Origin: an uncultured Alphaproteobacteria bacterium
GTDB taxonomy: Bacteria; Pseudomonadota; Alphaproteobacteria; CAAHEQ01; UBA3637
Length of the DNA stretch: 64,000 nucleotides
Reading direction: 5' to 3'
NCBI GenBank assembly: GCA_944392555.1
Contig: CALXWZ010000007.1
Coordinates: 22,273 to 86,272 of the forward strand
Shown here: positions 52,034 through 60,735 of the stretch, in pieces
Position numbering within the stretch: position 1 is the stretch's first letter
Layout: each line of letters opens with the position of its first letter
Position numbers and translations under genes: made by a program
The notes under the pieces: generated by a model
Databases searched by the model: none
What the model was told of the DNA's origin: nothing
The model's input: only the letters and a program-made list of their open reading frames with translations

Positions 52034-52527
52034 ATTTTTCGGGTGAGGAGATGATTGATTTATCCGGTTTGCGCGATGTGCATGATTTGGCACAGCCGTC
52101 ATTTTTCCCGCCGGCTATCGGATGGTGGATTTTGTTAATTGGGATACTCGGTATTATTCTCATCGGTTGGGGATGGTATCGGTTTTATTATATGTCATCA
52201 AAAAAATATGCACAACGGGAATTGCGCCATATTTTTCGGGCAAAGTTGCCGACAATGGCACTGGGTGTTGAAATCGGAAAATTATTGAAACGAGTAGCGT
52301 TAATCCGATTCCCGCGAGAAGATGTCGCAAAGTTGAGCGGGGAGGCATGGGCAGATTTTTTATGTCGCACCGGGGGACGGGTTATTTCACGAGAACAGGC
52401 GAAATTTATTGCCGAATCAGCTTTTATGCCGGCGCAAAAAACCGTTGCAATTGATGAAAAAAAATTATATACTGCCGTTTATCAATGGATTAACGGTGTA
52501 TTTAAAAAGGTAAACAATGGAAATTAA
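52030..52527 (+). CDS. DUF4381 membrane protein
   Basis: A 165-aa protein with one transmembrane helix (about residues 28-50, WWILLIGILGIILIGWGWYR) and a cytoplasmic helical domain with FPREDVAKLSGEAWADFL, the DUF4381 pattern seen after DUF58 in MoxR operons. GTG at 52030 is chosen because GGGAGGG lies six bases upstream and it overlaps the DUF58 stop. An ATG at 52051 abuts a GGAG and is less likely. It overlaps the next gene by 11 bases. Confidence 0.82.
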   Translation: MNFSGEEMIDLSGLRDVHDLAQPSFFPPAIGWWILLIGILGIILIGWGWYRFYYMSSKKYAQRELRHIFRAKLPTMALGVEIGKLLKRVALIRFPREDVAKLSGEAWADFLCRTGGRVISREQAKFIAESAFMPAQKTVAIDEKKLYTAVYQWINGVFKKVNNGN

Positions 52528-53302
52528 AGAACAAGATATTTTAAGAACGATCCAAGGCGTTAAAGGCGTAACGGAGCGAATCGCTCCGGCAGATATATCG
52601 CAGGCTCCCGTTATTGTTCAAGAGGCATTGACAAAGGCTGATGAGCATCGGGCCGGTGTTTCGGTGATGACGAGTATCGGGTATGAATCCGTGAGCGGTA
52701 ATATTAAAAATCGTGATTTTTTAATCAGACGCGTTATTCAAAATAAAGGCGATTATTTCTTGGACGGTGTGGCAATGGATATCAAAGCCCCGCGCTTGGT
52801 GAAAGTTGCGCAAATTTCATATATTCAAGATAAAGTATCCGGTCAAACATACAGTAATCCGTATAAATTTTTGCAAGATATATTGGGTGTTGAGGTAGAT
52901 GATTCGCTTTTGCCCGATTCGATGACGGACTTTGCGAAAGCCATTAAGGAAACGGGCAATGAGATAACCGTGTTGATGTATTTGGTAGCCATTGATGGTG
53001 TTCGGAATGCGGTGGAGCGTGAAAAAGTATTGGCGTATATTCGTAAACGTGTGCCGTATTTAACGTATGATGAAACAAAAATGAATGATTATTTAATTTC
53101 ATTGGCGCCGGATGATGATAGTTTCTCTATGGCATTAAGTCGTGTATTGAAAAAAGGAATCGTTGTGATACAGCCGCTTATGGAAACGATTTTGGAGATT
53201 ATTACGGTAGATGGGCAAGTTCATGTGAAAGAACGGGCGTTTTTGGCGCGCTTGATTGATTTATTGAAGCAAGATGGATATGAATTTAATTTGCCTGCCT
53301 AA
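52517..53302 (+). CDS. WYL-like / TerB-like two-domain protein
   Basis: A 261-aa protein. Residues about 65-120 (DFLIRRVIQNKGDYFLDGVA, PRLVKVAQISYIQDKVSG) resemble a WYL-type or related small barrel. Residues about 135-255 are helical, with VLMYLVAIDGVRNAVEREKV and ILEIITVDGQVHVKERAFL, each carrying a DG-x-E pattern typical of the TerB metal-binding helix pairs. It is the last gene of the moxR operon, in the place where VWA (BatA/BatB-type) genes would be expected. Family assignment is by eye and tentative. Confidence 0.6.
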   Translation: MEIKEQDILRTIQGVKGVTERIAPADISQAPVIVQEALTKADEHRAGVSVMTSIGYESVSGNIKNRDFLIRRVIQNKGDYFLDGVAMDIKAPRLVKVAQISYIQDKVSGQTYSNPYKFLQDILGVEVDDSLLPDSMTDFAKAIKETGNEITVLMYLVAIDGVRNAVEREKVLAYIRKRVPYLTYDETKMNDYLISLAPDDDSFSMALSRVLKKGIVVIQPLMETILEIITVDGQVHVKERAFLARLIDLLKQDGYEFNLPA

Positions 53303-53428
53303 CCCAAAAGAGCGGGCAAAAGAAGGCGAACGGTAAAGATGTGGCTGAGGGTTAAAGCGCAGAATACATCAGTGTGACAAAGCAGAATAAAGGCCAGATA
53401 AAATTTAAAAAAACAGATAATTTTTATC

Positions 53429-53457
53429 TTGACTTTATGTAAAATTTTGAGTATACT
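53429..53457 (+). promoter_or_regulatory. Promoter of rpmG
   Basis: TTGACT (53429-53434) and TATACT (53452-53457) with a 17-base spacer, 45 bases before the ATG. Confidence 0.6.
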
Positions 53458-53501
53458 GGCGTCCTATGGTTTAATTTTTTTTATTATAAGTGGTGGTTAT
53501 T

Positions 53502-53669
53502 ATGGCAAAGCCGACAACAGTTGAAATTAAATTAGAAAGCACGGCCGGAACGGGTACTTTCTATGTAACAAAGAAAAATCCGCGCACGAAAACCGAAAAG
53601 ATGAAAGTGCGCAAATATGATAGAAAAGCAAAAAAACACGTTGAATTCGTAGAAAAGAAAATCAAGTAA
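53502..53669 (+). CDS. rpmG: 50S ribosomal protein L33
   Basis: A 55-aa basic protein, easily missed because of its size. It starts [18 protein letters not shown], continues [20 protein letters not shown] and ends [10 protein letters not shown], the full-length Cys-free (zinc-independent) form of L33. It has its own promoter and terminator. A GGTGG lies before the ATG. Absence of CxxC pairs indicates it does not bind zinc. Confidence 0.93.
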   Translation: MAKPTTVEIKLESTAGTGTFYVTKKNPRTKTEKMKVRKYDRKAKKHVEFVEKKIK

Positions 53670-53692
53670 TTTTTTGTTGATATCGTAAAAAT

Positions 53693-53717
53693 ACCGCCTA
53701 TTTCGGGCGGTTTTTTT
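53693..53717 (+). terminator. Rho-independent terminator of rpmG
   Basis: ACCGCC (53693-53698) pairs with GGCGGT (53706-53711), followed by seven T. Confidence 0.85.
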
Positions 53718-53894
53718 ATAGAAAATGGTTTTACTTTTGAATAATCAGATTCGGGTAATCGGGTAGGGAATATCAACAAAAGATATTTTAAGTCTGTGGA
53801 TAAAATAATCTACCAATCAAACTAAATACCTGATGTGTGTGTTGTGTGATTACTTTGCGCGCAATCACAGGTGTAAGACAGTTGAGTCTTATTA

Positions 53895-54101
53895 TTAAGC
53901 AAAAGGAGTAATGCCGTGTATTTTGCTTAATCTGCACCCGATTTCGGATTTCTTCTGCCCGTTTTCAAAAGAGATATCACTCCATTTGCGGTTATTAGAT
54001 GTGTAAGTGGTTTCTTGTGCCTTTTCCCCGTTCTCATCAAATATTGTTATAATCTTTGTGCCATCTTTGTTGATTGTTTCAACTGTTTTTGTTTGTGCCA
54101 T
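53895..54101 (-). CDS. Small protein related to the N-terminus of its 800-aa neighbour
   Basis: A 68-aa protein, no signal peptide. Its TINKDGTKIITIFDENGEKA and the following NNRKWSDISFENGQKKSEIG follow the same rhythm (about 20 residues per unit, DxNG turn) as the N-terminal repeats of the protein encoded at 54344-56746. CGAAGGAGG lies before the ATG, so it is probably expressed. It may be a truncated paralogue or a stand-alone subunit. The last 13 residues lose the pattern. Confidence 0.55.
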   Translation of the reverse strand: MAQTKTVETINKDGTKIITIFDENGEKAQETTYTSNNRKWSDISFENGQKKSEIGCRLSKIHGITPFA

Positions 54102-54343
54102 AATATCCTCCTTCGGTTAATTGAAAAACAGCACGTTTATTTTTTATCACGTTATTTTTTGTAACAATAATAAATCTATTATACACCGAAAAAGAATAAT
54201 TGTTAAAATAAATGCGAAAAATTTTATTGCTAATTTGATACTATTATCAATAAGCCAAAATTTTAATAGAAACCACCCGCGGGGCATAGCATTCTGAATT
54301 CAATGCCAGCCCCGAAGTTTTTGTTGCAATTTTCTTTCAGAGA

Positions 54344-56746
54344 CTAAGCTAAGCCTTGCTGATTGGAACATGCATTTATAATATTCGGAGCAGAAATCTG
54401 AGTGTTGTTTCCTTGTTGTGACGACTGTGTGAAGAGGGATTCATATTGCTTTGCAATAGAAGATCCAACGCTATCTTTGCCGGGAATGGCTGGTTCTGAA
54501 ACAGCAAGTCCGTCACTATATGTCGACGCATTATTTGCAGAATGCTCTGATGTTGCATTTTGAGAAGAAGCAACTCTTTCACCAAGTTTGGGCGGAGCAG
54601 GAGGCTCGGCTGCCGTTCTTTCCGATTTGCGTTCATCTTTGTCGGCTTGCGCTTGAGGTTGTTCTATGCTCCCATCTTGCTTTACCAAAAGATCAGCACT
54701 TTTATAACCAATATCGCGCCCCGGCATATATGTTTTACCGCCTTGTTTAACTTTAACACCCAAAACGGCATGCCCTTTTTCACTGATGGCGTTTTCCGTT
54801 GCCGACAGTTGCTTTGCGACTTTATCGGAAAGACCGGTTTCGCTGATATCATCCGAGGTTAAATCTTTGATTAAATCACGCGGTGAACCCTCTAATACTT
54901 CGGATACCGTACCACTTTTTTGTGAGGTTATTTTTCCGTTCTGAACAGTATAGACGGGTTCATCGGGATGATAAAGCCCGCGCGCTTGAAGGGCTTTATA
55001 GAGATAAATGGAGGCGTTGCTACGCGTGCTTTTTTCGTCGGCAGATAATCCGGTCGGTATTTTCCCCGCATCTTCTAATTGTTGAATATTTGCAAGCGCT
55101 TGTGAAACTTCTTCTTGAGTAATAATCCCACGACTGACAAAAGCTTGTATTTTGGCATCGGCGCGCGCATAATCTTGCTCATCGTATTGATGAACGGTGA
55201 TATTTTTTATTCCCGAATCGTTTGGGTTCTCTTTTTCTTGCGCTTGCTCTGCTATTTGCGTTTGTTCCTCCGCTTGTGCTTGCTCCGTCGCTTGCGCTTC
55301 CTCCGTCGCTTGCGCTTGCTCTGCCGTCTGCGTTTGTTCCTCCGCTTGTGCTTGCTCCGCTGTTTGCGCTTGCTCCGCTGTTTGCGCTTCCTCCGTCGCT
55401 TGCGCTTCCACCGTCGCTTGCGCTTCCACCGTCGCTTGCGCTTCCTCTGTCGCTTGTGCTTGCTCCGTCGCTTGTGCTTGCTCTGTCGCTTGCGCTTCCT
55501 CCATCGCTTGCGCTTCCTCCGTTGCTTGCGCTTCCTCCATCGCTTGCGCTTCCTCTGTCGCTTGCGCTTGCTCCGTCGCTTGCGCTTCCTCTGTCGCTTG
55601 CGCTTGCTCCGCTGTTTGCGCTTCTTCCGTTGCTTGCGCTTGCTCCGTCGCTTGCGCTTGCTCCGTCGCTTGTACTTGCTCTGTCGCTTGCGCTTCTTCC
55701 GTCGCTTGCGCTTGCTCCGCTGTTTGCGCTTGCTCCGTCGCTTGTGCTTCCTCTGTCGCTTGCGCTTGTTCCGCTGTTTGCGCTTGTTCCGCTGTTTGCG
55801 CTTGCTCCGCTGTCTGTGCTTGCTCTGCTGTTTGCGCTTGCTCCGCCGTTTGTGCTTGCTCTGCTGTTTGCGCTTCTTCCGTCGCTTGTTCTTGCTCTGT
55901 CGCTTGCGCTTCCTCTGTCGCTTGTGCTTCTTCCATCGCTTGCGCTTGCTCTGCTATTTGCGTTTGTTCCTCCGCTTGTGCTTGCTCTGTCGCTTGCGCT
56001 TGCTTCGCTGTTTGCGCTTGCTCTGCTGTTTGTGACCTAGCGGTCATTGCTGAAAGGCTGGCTTGTACTTGTTCAATTCTTTTTGCTTTTTTCGTTATTT
56101 GTGCTAAAACTGTTGCTTGCTTTTGTGCAATTTCTGCAGCTTTTCTTTCATCTCCTTCCAGTTTTGTTTCTACGAATTCATCACCTGCCTGTTTTAGTGT
56201 TCTAACGGTTTTCCCGGAAGCATCAAGTTGCAGAACGCCCTTTTCTTTTCCATCTTTATCATAATAGATGGCATGAGAGGGTATATCGCTGTTTTCATTA
56301 AAAAACACAGCTGTTTGTGTTTGCCCGTTTCGATAGGATTCTGTGCAAAACGGATTTCCGTTTTGATCAAGATAAACAGATAACGTCTGATTGTTGTCTT
56401 CAAAGAACTTGATGACAGTAGTATCACTTATATACATAATTTCATTAACACGTTTATTGTCTTGAAAGATTGAAATGTTGGTACATTTCCCGTTTTCATC
56501 AAAATGTTCTTCACTTTCTTTTTCACCAGAGGCACTGTATGTAAATGTTCTGAACGGATTTTTGCCATCATTTTGGAATACGGTTGCTTTCCGCGGATTT
56601 CCGTTTTCATCGTATTGCACACTCGTTGACAGTACACCGTTTTTATTGCGATAAATTTCTTCGGTCTTTCTACCGTTTTTATCCCGTAAAATCGTAACGG
56701 TTTCCCCTTCTTTTGCAAATCGTCCGTCTTGTTCCCTATTTGTCAT
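54344..56746 (-). CDS. Modular repeat protein: YD/MORN-like N-terminus, hexapeptide linker, shared C-terminal module
   Basis: An 800-aa protein without signal peptide that I do not recognise. Residues 1-190 hold about eight units of 20-22 residues with a DENGN-type turn (SVQYDENGNPRKATVFQ, EEHFDENGKCTNISIFQ), like the antitoxin-type wing or MORN_2 repeats. Residues about 237-502 are some 44 near-identical hexapeptides (ATEQAQ, TAEQAQ, ATEEAQ), surely one long helix. Residues about 516-690 form a module shared with the 684-aa neighbour ([50 protein letters not shown]). The last 110 residues are Gln/Ser-rich. ATAGGAGAA precedes the ATG. Confidence 0.65.
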   Translation of the reverse strand: MTNREQDGRFAKEGETVTILRDKNGRKTEEIYRNKNGVLSTSVQYDENGNPRKATVFQNDGKNPFRTFTYSASGEKESEEHFDENGKCTNISIFQDNKRVNEIMYISDTTVIKFFEDNNQTLSVYLDQNGNPFCTESYRNGQTQTAVFFNENSDIPSHAIYYDKDGKEKGVLQLDASGKTVRTLKQAGDEFVETKLEGDERKAAEIAQKQATVLAQITKKAKRIEQVQASLSAMTARSQTAEQAQTAKQAQATEQAQAEEQTQIAEQAQAMEEAQATEEAQATEQEQATEEAQTAEQAQTAEQAQTAEQAQTAEQAQTAEQAQTAEQAQATEEAQATEQAQTAEQAQATEEAQATEQVQATEQAQATEQAQATEEAQTAEQAQATEEAQATEQAQATEEAQAMEEAQATEEAQAMEEAQATEQAQATEQAQATEEAQATVEAQATVEAQATEEAQTAEQAQTAEQAQAEEQTQTAEQAQATEEAQATEQAQAEEQTQIAEQAQEKENPNDSGIKNITVHQYDEQDYARADAKIQAFVSRGIITQEEVSQALANIQQLEDAGKIPTGLSADEKSTRSNASIYLYKALQARGLYHPDEPVYTVQNGKITSQKSGTVSEVLEGSPRDLIKDLTSDDISETGLSDKVAKQLSATENAISEKGHAVLGVKVKQGGKTYMPGRDIGYKSADLLVKQDGSIEQPQAQADKDERKSERTAAEPPAPPKLGERVASSQNATSEHSANNASTYSDGLAVSEPAIPGKDSVGSSIAKQYESLFTQSSQQGNNTQISAPNIINACSNQQGLA
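55238..56034 (-). repeat. Tandem 18-bp coding repeat, about 44 copies
   Basis: Each 18-bp unit encodes a hexapeptide of the type (A/T)(T/A)E(Q/E)AQ. Units differ by synonymous and one-residue changes, and runs of identical units occur (six TAEQAQ in a row). The reading frame stays open throughout. Slippage or unequal crossing-over can change copy number in steps of six residues without frameshift. Confidence 0.9.
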
Positions 56747-57077
56747 TGATTTCTCCTATCTATTAGTTCTATAATATTATCACATTTTTGGGTTAAAAAC
56801 AATCATAAAATAAAACTCAAAAAAAACTTTGTTTTTTGAAAATATTTTATATGTTGTTTTATAAGATTTTTTTCGTAATAAACAAAAAGTTTAATGGCTG
56901 AAATCAGATTGATATTTTACGGATGTTTTAGATGAAATAAGTTAATTTTTTGCGATTTTGTTGATTGATAACTTTAAAACGAGTAATGCATAACTGGTTG
57001 AATGGATTGTTAGTTGAGAAAATAATAAAAAAGGAGACGATTAAATCATCTCCTTTTTTTGAATCAAGACCATTTTC
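56747..57077. other. AT-rich gap with the terminator of the 684-aa gene
   Basis: The right end holds a hairpin for the minus-strand gene ending at 57078: GGAGA (57033-57037) pairs with TCTCC (57049-57053), extended by GAT/ATC inside one mismatch, flanked by A and T runs (57027-57060). The rest is A/T-rich upstream sequence for the 800-aa gene with no clear promoter pair and no further gene. Confidence 0.7.
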
Positions 57078-59132
57078 TTACCGTTCTTTTGAGACTCTTT
57101 GCGTCTGAGCGATTGATGTTTGCGTGTCTTCGGCTGTCTCGCTTCGGTGCAAAGTGTCTTTGACCGATGTTGTTGCATCCAACACATAGCCGGCACCTTT
57201 CGGTAAAGTTACGGAATATTGTTCTCCGATCGTAGCTGTTGCGTCTAAAGCAGAACCTTGCAATGATGTATTTTGACGTTGTGCATTGTCCAATGTATAT
57301 TGCAATCCGGCTAGTTTTTCGCTCCTGAGTTCGTCTGTTGTTGCGGTAAGTTGCGGTTTTGTTACTTTATGTGATGTTGCTGATTTTGCCGAACCTTTGG
57401 AAACAAGGTTTCCTTTTTCATCAACATAAATTTCAGCAGCTTCATATCCAGGATTTCTTCCCGCTTTAAAAGATAACTTCGGTTGCTTAATCTTAACACC
57501 TAAAACGGCATGCCCTTTTTCGCTGACAGCGTTTTCCGTTTTCATAATACGGTCGGCATACTCTGCAGCTTCTTGACCCGTCAGACCTTTAATTAAGTCA
57601 CGGTTTGAACCGCCCAATTTTTCAGAAACAGAGCCTTCTTTTTTTTGCGTTATCTTATTGCCTTCTACTTCGTAAACCGGTTCATCGGGATGATAAAGCA
57701 TTTCGGATTGGAGGGCTTTGTAAAGATAAATAGGTGCGTTACTTCGGATGCTCTTCCCATCGGCGGACAATCCACTCGGAATTTTTCCGTCTTTTTCCAT
57801 TTGTTGTATGTTGGCCAAGGCCTTTTCGGCATCTGCTTTTGAAATAACGCCCCGTTTAATATATGCCTCAATTCGTTTTGTGGCATGGGTATAATCTTCT
57901 TCTGCGTATTTATGCACGGTGCGCGGTTTGATAGCTGCTGCTTTGCGTGCCGCTTCCTCCTCGGCTGCTCTGCGCGCTTCTACCTCGGCCGCTTTGCGTG
58001 CCGCCTCTTCTTCGGCAGCTTTGCGTGCTGCTTCTTCTTCGGCAGCTTTGCGTGCTGCTTCTACCTCAGCAGCCTTGCGTGTTGCTTCTTCTTCGGCTGC
58101 CTTGCGTGCTACTTCTTCCTCGGCTGCTTTACGTGCCGCCTCTTCTTCGGCAACTTTGTTTTTTTCATCTTCTATAGCATGAGAGGCTTCCTCATCGGCA
58201 CGCTGTGCAAAAAAAGTATTGTATCGGCTTCTGTCTAAAGCATCATAATAACGTGCACCCTTGCTTCCTTTCATAGGATTGTCTATACGATCTACAATTG
58301 TTTGATGGGAAACATCCTCGAAACCGGGAACTTTCATTAAACTGGCTAAATAATCGGCAGTAACAATACCTACTCCCCCCTCTTCATTTAACTGAACAAG
58401 TAAATCGGTAACTTCTGCTTGTTTATTTGAATCAAGACTGCTAAATTCAGGAGCTGTCATAGACCTTAAGACATCTTTTTGAAGGGCTCTGTCATATACA
58501 TTTTTAGCACCCATATCTTTGTCTGCACTGCATGAGAAAGGAAGCCCTGCCTGCTTATAATGACGCAGACGCTCAGTCAATTGTCTATGGATTTCAATGC
58601 TGTCGACATAAACACTCGGACTTCCTGCTGAATATAAAGGTAATTTCTGTCTCGCCTTCTCTTGTGCTGACAAATATTGTGCGGCTTCTTCCGGATTTTG
58701 AAAAGAGCGTTCGGTATTAGCTCTTCGTCCTTTTTCTATAACATACGTTGTTAAGTTTCCAAGCCTGTTTATATGAAGTGCATCATAGCTACTAAAAATA
58801 TTTGCGGAATCGCTGATTTCGTTTAGTAGATCATCCATATTAACATCTTGATAATATGGGCACTTCATTCCAACAGCGATAATATCGGCAGCCATAAGGG
58901 CTGCTTTATCATCTTTGTCGCTTCGTAAACTTGCTAAAACCTGAAGAGTCGCTCTTTGATCAGATGGCGATAGTGTTTCAAATTGTGTAAATTTAGCTCC
59001 TTTTATTGCTCCCCGCCAATCTTTACCTGGTGTATAGAAAATTGTTTGATTGCCTTCCGTCATCGGAATGCCGGAATTTACTATATACCAATTAATTTTC
59101 CAGTTAATAACTTTGTCCAATGTATGCGCCAT
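57078..59132 (-). CDS. Modular repeat protein: unique N-terminus, charged helical linker, shared C-terminal module
   Basis: A 684-aa protein without signal peptide, not recognised. Residues 1-320 form a unique, mostly helical domain ([40 protein letters not shown]). Residues about 325-400 are a charged helix of eight or nine [13 protein letters not shown] nonapeptides. Residues about 403-565 are the module shared with the 800-aa neighbour; within one 58-residue stretch I count 44 identical positions. The last 120 residues are Thr/Gln/Ser-rich. GAGGAGGC lies before the ATG, and a good promoter precedes it. It follows amiC by 100 bases on the same strand. Confidence 0.65.
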   Translation of the reverse strand: MAHTLDKVINWKINWYIVNSGIPMTEGNQTIFYTPGKDWRGAIKGAKFTQFETLSPSDQRATLQVLASLRSDKDDKAALMAADIIAVGMKCPYYQDVNMDDLLNEISDSANIFSSYDALHINRLGNLTTYVIEKGRRANTERSFQNPEEAAQYLSAQEKARQKLPLYSAGSPSVYVDSIEIHRQLTERLRHYKQAGLPFSCSADKDMGAKNVYDRALQKDVLRSMTAPEFSSLDSNKQAEVTDLLVQLNEEGGVGIVTADYLASLMKVPGFEDVSHQTIVDRIDNPMKGSKGARYYDALDRSRYNTFFAQRADEEASHAIEDEKNKVAEEEAARKAAEEEVARKAAEEEATRKAAEVEAARKAAEEEAARKAAEEEAARKAAEVEARRAAEEEAARKAAAIKPRTVHKYAEEDYTHATKRIEAYIKRGVISKADAEKALANIQQMEKDGKIPSGLSADGKSIRSNAPIYLYKALQSEMLYHPDEPVYEVEGNKITQKKEGSVSEKLGGSNRDLIKGLTGQEAAEYADRIMKTENAVSEKGHAVLGVKIKQPKLSFKAGRNPGYEAAEIYVDEKGNLVSKGSAKSATSHKVTKPQLTATTDELRSEKLAGLQYTLDNAQRQNTSLQGSALDATATIGEQYSVTLPKGAGYVLDATTSVKDTLHRSETAEDTQTSIAQTQRVSKER
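57935..58160 (-). repeat. Tandem 27-bp coding repeat, about 8 copies
   Basis: Units encode AAEEEAARK with small changes ([27 protein letters not shown]; one unit is a residue short). The pattern predicts a continuous solvent-exposed helix with alternating acidic and basic faces. Confidence 0.85.
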
Positions 59133-59177
59133 AATGATGCCTCCTCTTTATATTGCCATACACTTACACTATACCGC

Positions 59178-59206
59178 ATTATATCATAAAGTTTCAGATG
59201 AATCAA
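59178..59206 (-). promoter_or_regulatory. Candidate promoter of the 684-aa gene
   Basis: On the minus strand, TTGATT (59206-59201) and a perfect TATAAT (59183-59178) with a 17-base spacer, 46 bases before the ATG at 59132. It means the gene need not depend on amiC transcription. Confidence 0.55.
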
Positions 59207-59231
59207 ATAAAAAATAGACAATAAATAAAAA

Positions 59232-60479
59232 TTATTCACCTTGTGAGCGGTCATATTCATCAAAGTATTTGTTGACGGCGCGCACCAAGGCTTCCCCGAG
59301 CTTCTTGCGATACGAGGCTTTTTGCAGTTGAGCCTCTTCTTTGCGGTTGGATAAATACCCCATTTCCAATAATACGGCCGGAACACTGGGTGATTTCAAT
59401 ACGGCAAATCCGGCGCGTCTGTTTGGTTGCGGAACCGTTTGCACCGTTTTGCGCATCTCTTTTTCCACAAAATCCGCATACCGACGCGAATTGCCGATTG
59501 TTTCCGTTTGCGCTAAATCAATGAGTACTTTGCTGGCATCTTGATTCACGTCGCCCAAATCCATTTCAAATAAAATGTCCGATTTGTTTTCTCGTTCTGC
59601 CAATGCGGCAGCTTCGCGGTCAGAGGCCGTTTCGGAGAGTGTGTAAATAGACAATCCTTTTGCCGACGAATTTGTAGAACTGTCGGCATGAATAGAAATG
59701 AATAAATCTGCTTTGGCATCATGCGCTTTCTTCACGCGTCCGCGCAAGGAAATATAAATATCTCTGTCGCGCGTCATCACCACTTTATATCCCGCTTTTT
59801 CAAGCAATTTTCGCGTTTCTTTTGCCATTTTGAGTGTTAAGTCTTTTTCATAATGTCCGTTCTTTGAAATGGCGCCGGGATCTTTTCCGCCGTGCCCTGG
59901 GTCAAGCATCACGATATGTTGCTTTTTCTTTTTAAACGGTTGCAAAGAGGCGCTTACCGTTGATTGTTTCTTAACAACGGATTGCTTTTTCTCGGCCTGA
60001 GGCTCATACATCGGCTTAATGGAAGATGTTGCGTTTTGTTGCTTCATGAGTGGCACGTTACCTTTGGCTATGGCGGGCCCGACAATCGTTAAATCTGCCA
60101 CGAATCGCCAGATTCCTGTTTTAGTTTGGGGCGGGAGCAAAAAGTGTTCGGCTTTTACTTCACTTTTTAAATCCAACACAATCCGCGCTACATTGGCACG
60201 CGGTCGCCCGAATCGCACGCCTGCAATTAAATTATTGGGCGGGAACTTTTTGGATTGAACGGTTTTTGAAACAATCGAATCGGGTAAATCCAAAGCCAAC
60301 CGTTCGGGATTATGCAACGCCAATACATCCACATCCACTCGCTTATCCGTTTCTACCACAATTCGCACAACGCCCGTTTTAAAGTAAGCAAAACGCACAT
60401 CCGTAACGGTTGCCGCCACTGCCTGACAGCAGAAGAGGAGCACCGTTAAAACATATAAAAATACTTTTTTTAGTTCCAT
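59232..60479 (-). CDS. amiC: N-acetylmuramoyl-L-alanine amidase, AmiC type
   Basis: Periplasmic zinc amidase that splits septal peptidoglycan. The 415-aa protein has a signal peptide (about residues 1-23, ending AVAA), an AMIN domain (about 25-125, with VRIVVETDKRVDVDV and LDLPDSI) that targets it to the septum, a linker, and an Amidase_3 domain (about 188-410). The zinc site is given by MLDPGHGGKDPGA, the Glu of GHYEKD, and SIHADSS; the catalytic Glu lies in VPAVLLEMGYLSN. Divergent from rne, the usual alphaproteobacterial arrangement, where a penicillin-binding protein gene normally follows; here the modular repeat genes follow instead. Confidence 0.94.
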   Translation of the reverse strand: MELKKVFLYVLTVLLFCCQAVAATVTDVRFAYFKTGVVRIVVETDKRVDVDVLALHNPERLALDLPDSIVSKTVQSKKFPPNNLIAGVRFGRPRANVARIVLDLKSEVKAEHFLLPPQTKTGIWRFVADLTIVGPAIAKGNVPLMKQQNATSSIKPMYEPQAEKKQSVVKKQSTVSASLQPFKKKKQHIVMLDPGHGGKDPGAISKNGHYEKDLTLKMAKETRKLLEKAGYKVVMTRDRDIYISLRGRVKKAHDAKADLFISIHADSSTNSSAKGLSIYTLSETASDREAAALAERENKSDILFEMDLGDVNQDASKVLIDLAQTETIGNSRRYADFVEKEMRKTVQTVPQPNRRAGFAVLKSPSVPAVLLEMGYLSNRKEEAQLQKASYRKKLGEALVRAVNKYFDEYDRSQGE

Positions 60480-60735
60480 GCGATATAAATTGATAAAGAG
60501 TGTAAAAAAAACTTGCTTATTTATTCATATACCGATATAATCAAAAAAGCAATCAAAATTGTGATTGCCCGAACTATTTTATTTAACAATCCGACGGATG
60601 AGCCATGACGATTTGCTTTATTTCATCATATTTCCGGAAAATCAGTTTTCTGACGTGTGTCGGATTGTCTTTTGAAATTGTGTCGTTTTTAAACAAAAAA
60701 ACGATGTTTTTTAATTTTATGAAGGATTATTTTTT
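60480..60735 (+). promoter_or_regulatory. Leader region of rne
   Basis: A 256-base AT-rich region between divergent amiC and rne. A hairpin CGTTTTT (60684-60690) with AAAAACG (60697-60703) followed by a T-rich tract lies 33 bases before the rne ATG. It could be an attenuator or an RNase E feedback element, since rne leaders are known control sites in E. coli, but this is inference. Confidence 0.3.

Noticed and set aside
55238..56034. Regular array that could be taken for a CRISPR
   Set aside because: Units of 18 bp abut without spacers, stay in frame and encode a hexapeptide within a larger gene.
55115..56264. Three long plus-strand open frames rich in Leu/Arg, Ala/Cys or Leu/Ala, opposite the 800-aa gene
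   Set aside because: They are antisense translations of the 18-bp repeat array, which is free of stops in several frames. They lack ribosome sites and normal composition.
57885..58238. Plus-strand frames opposite the nonapeptide repeat (Arg/Ala or Phe/Cys-rich)
   Set aside because: Shadows of the AAEEEAARK repeat; no ribosome site or promoter.
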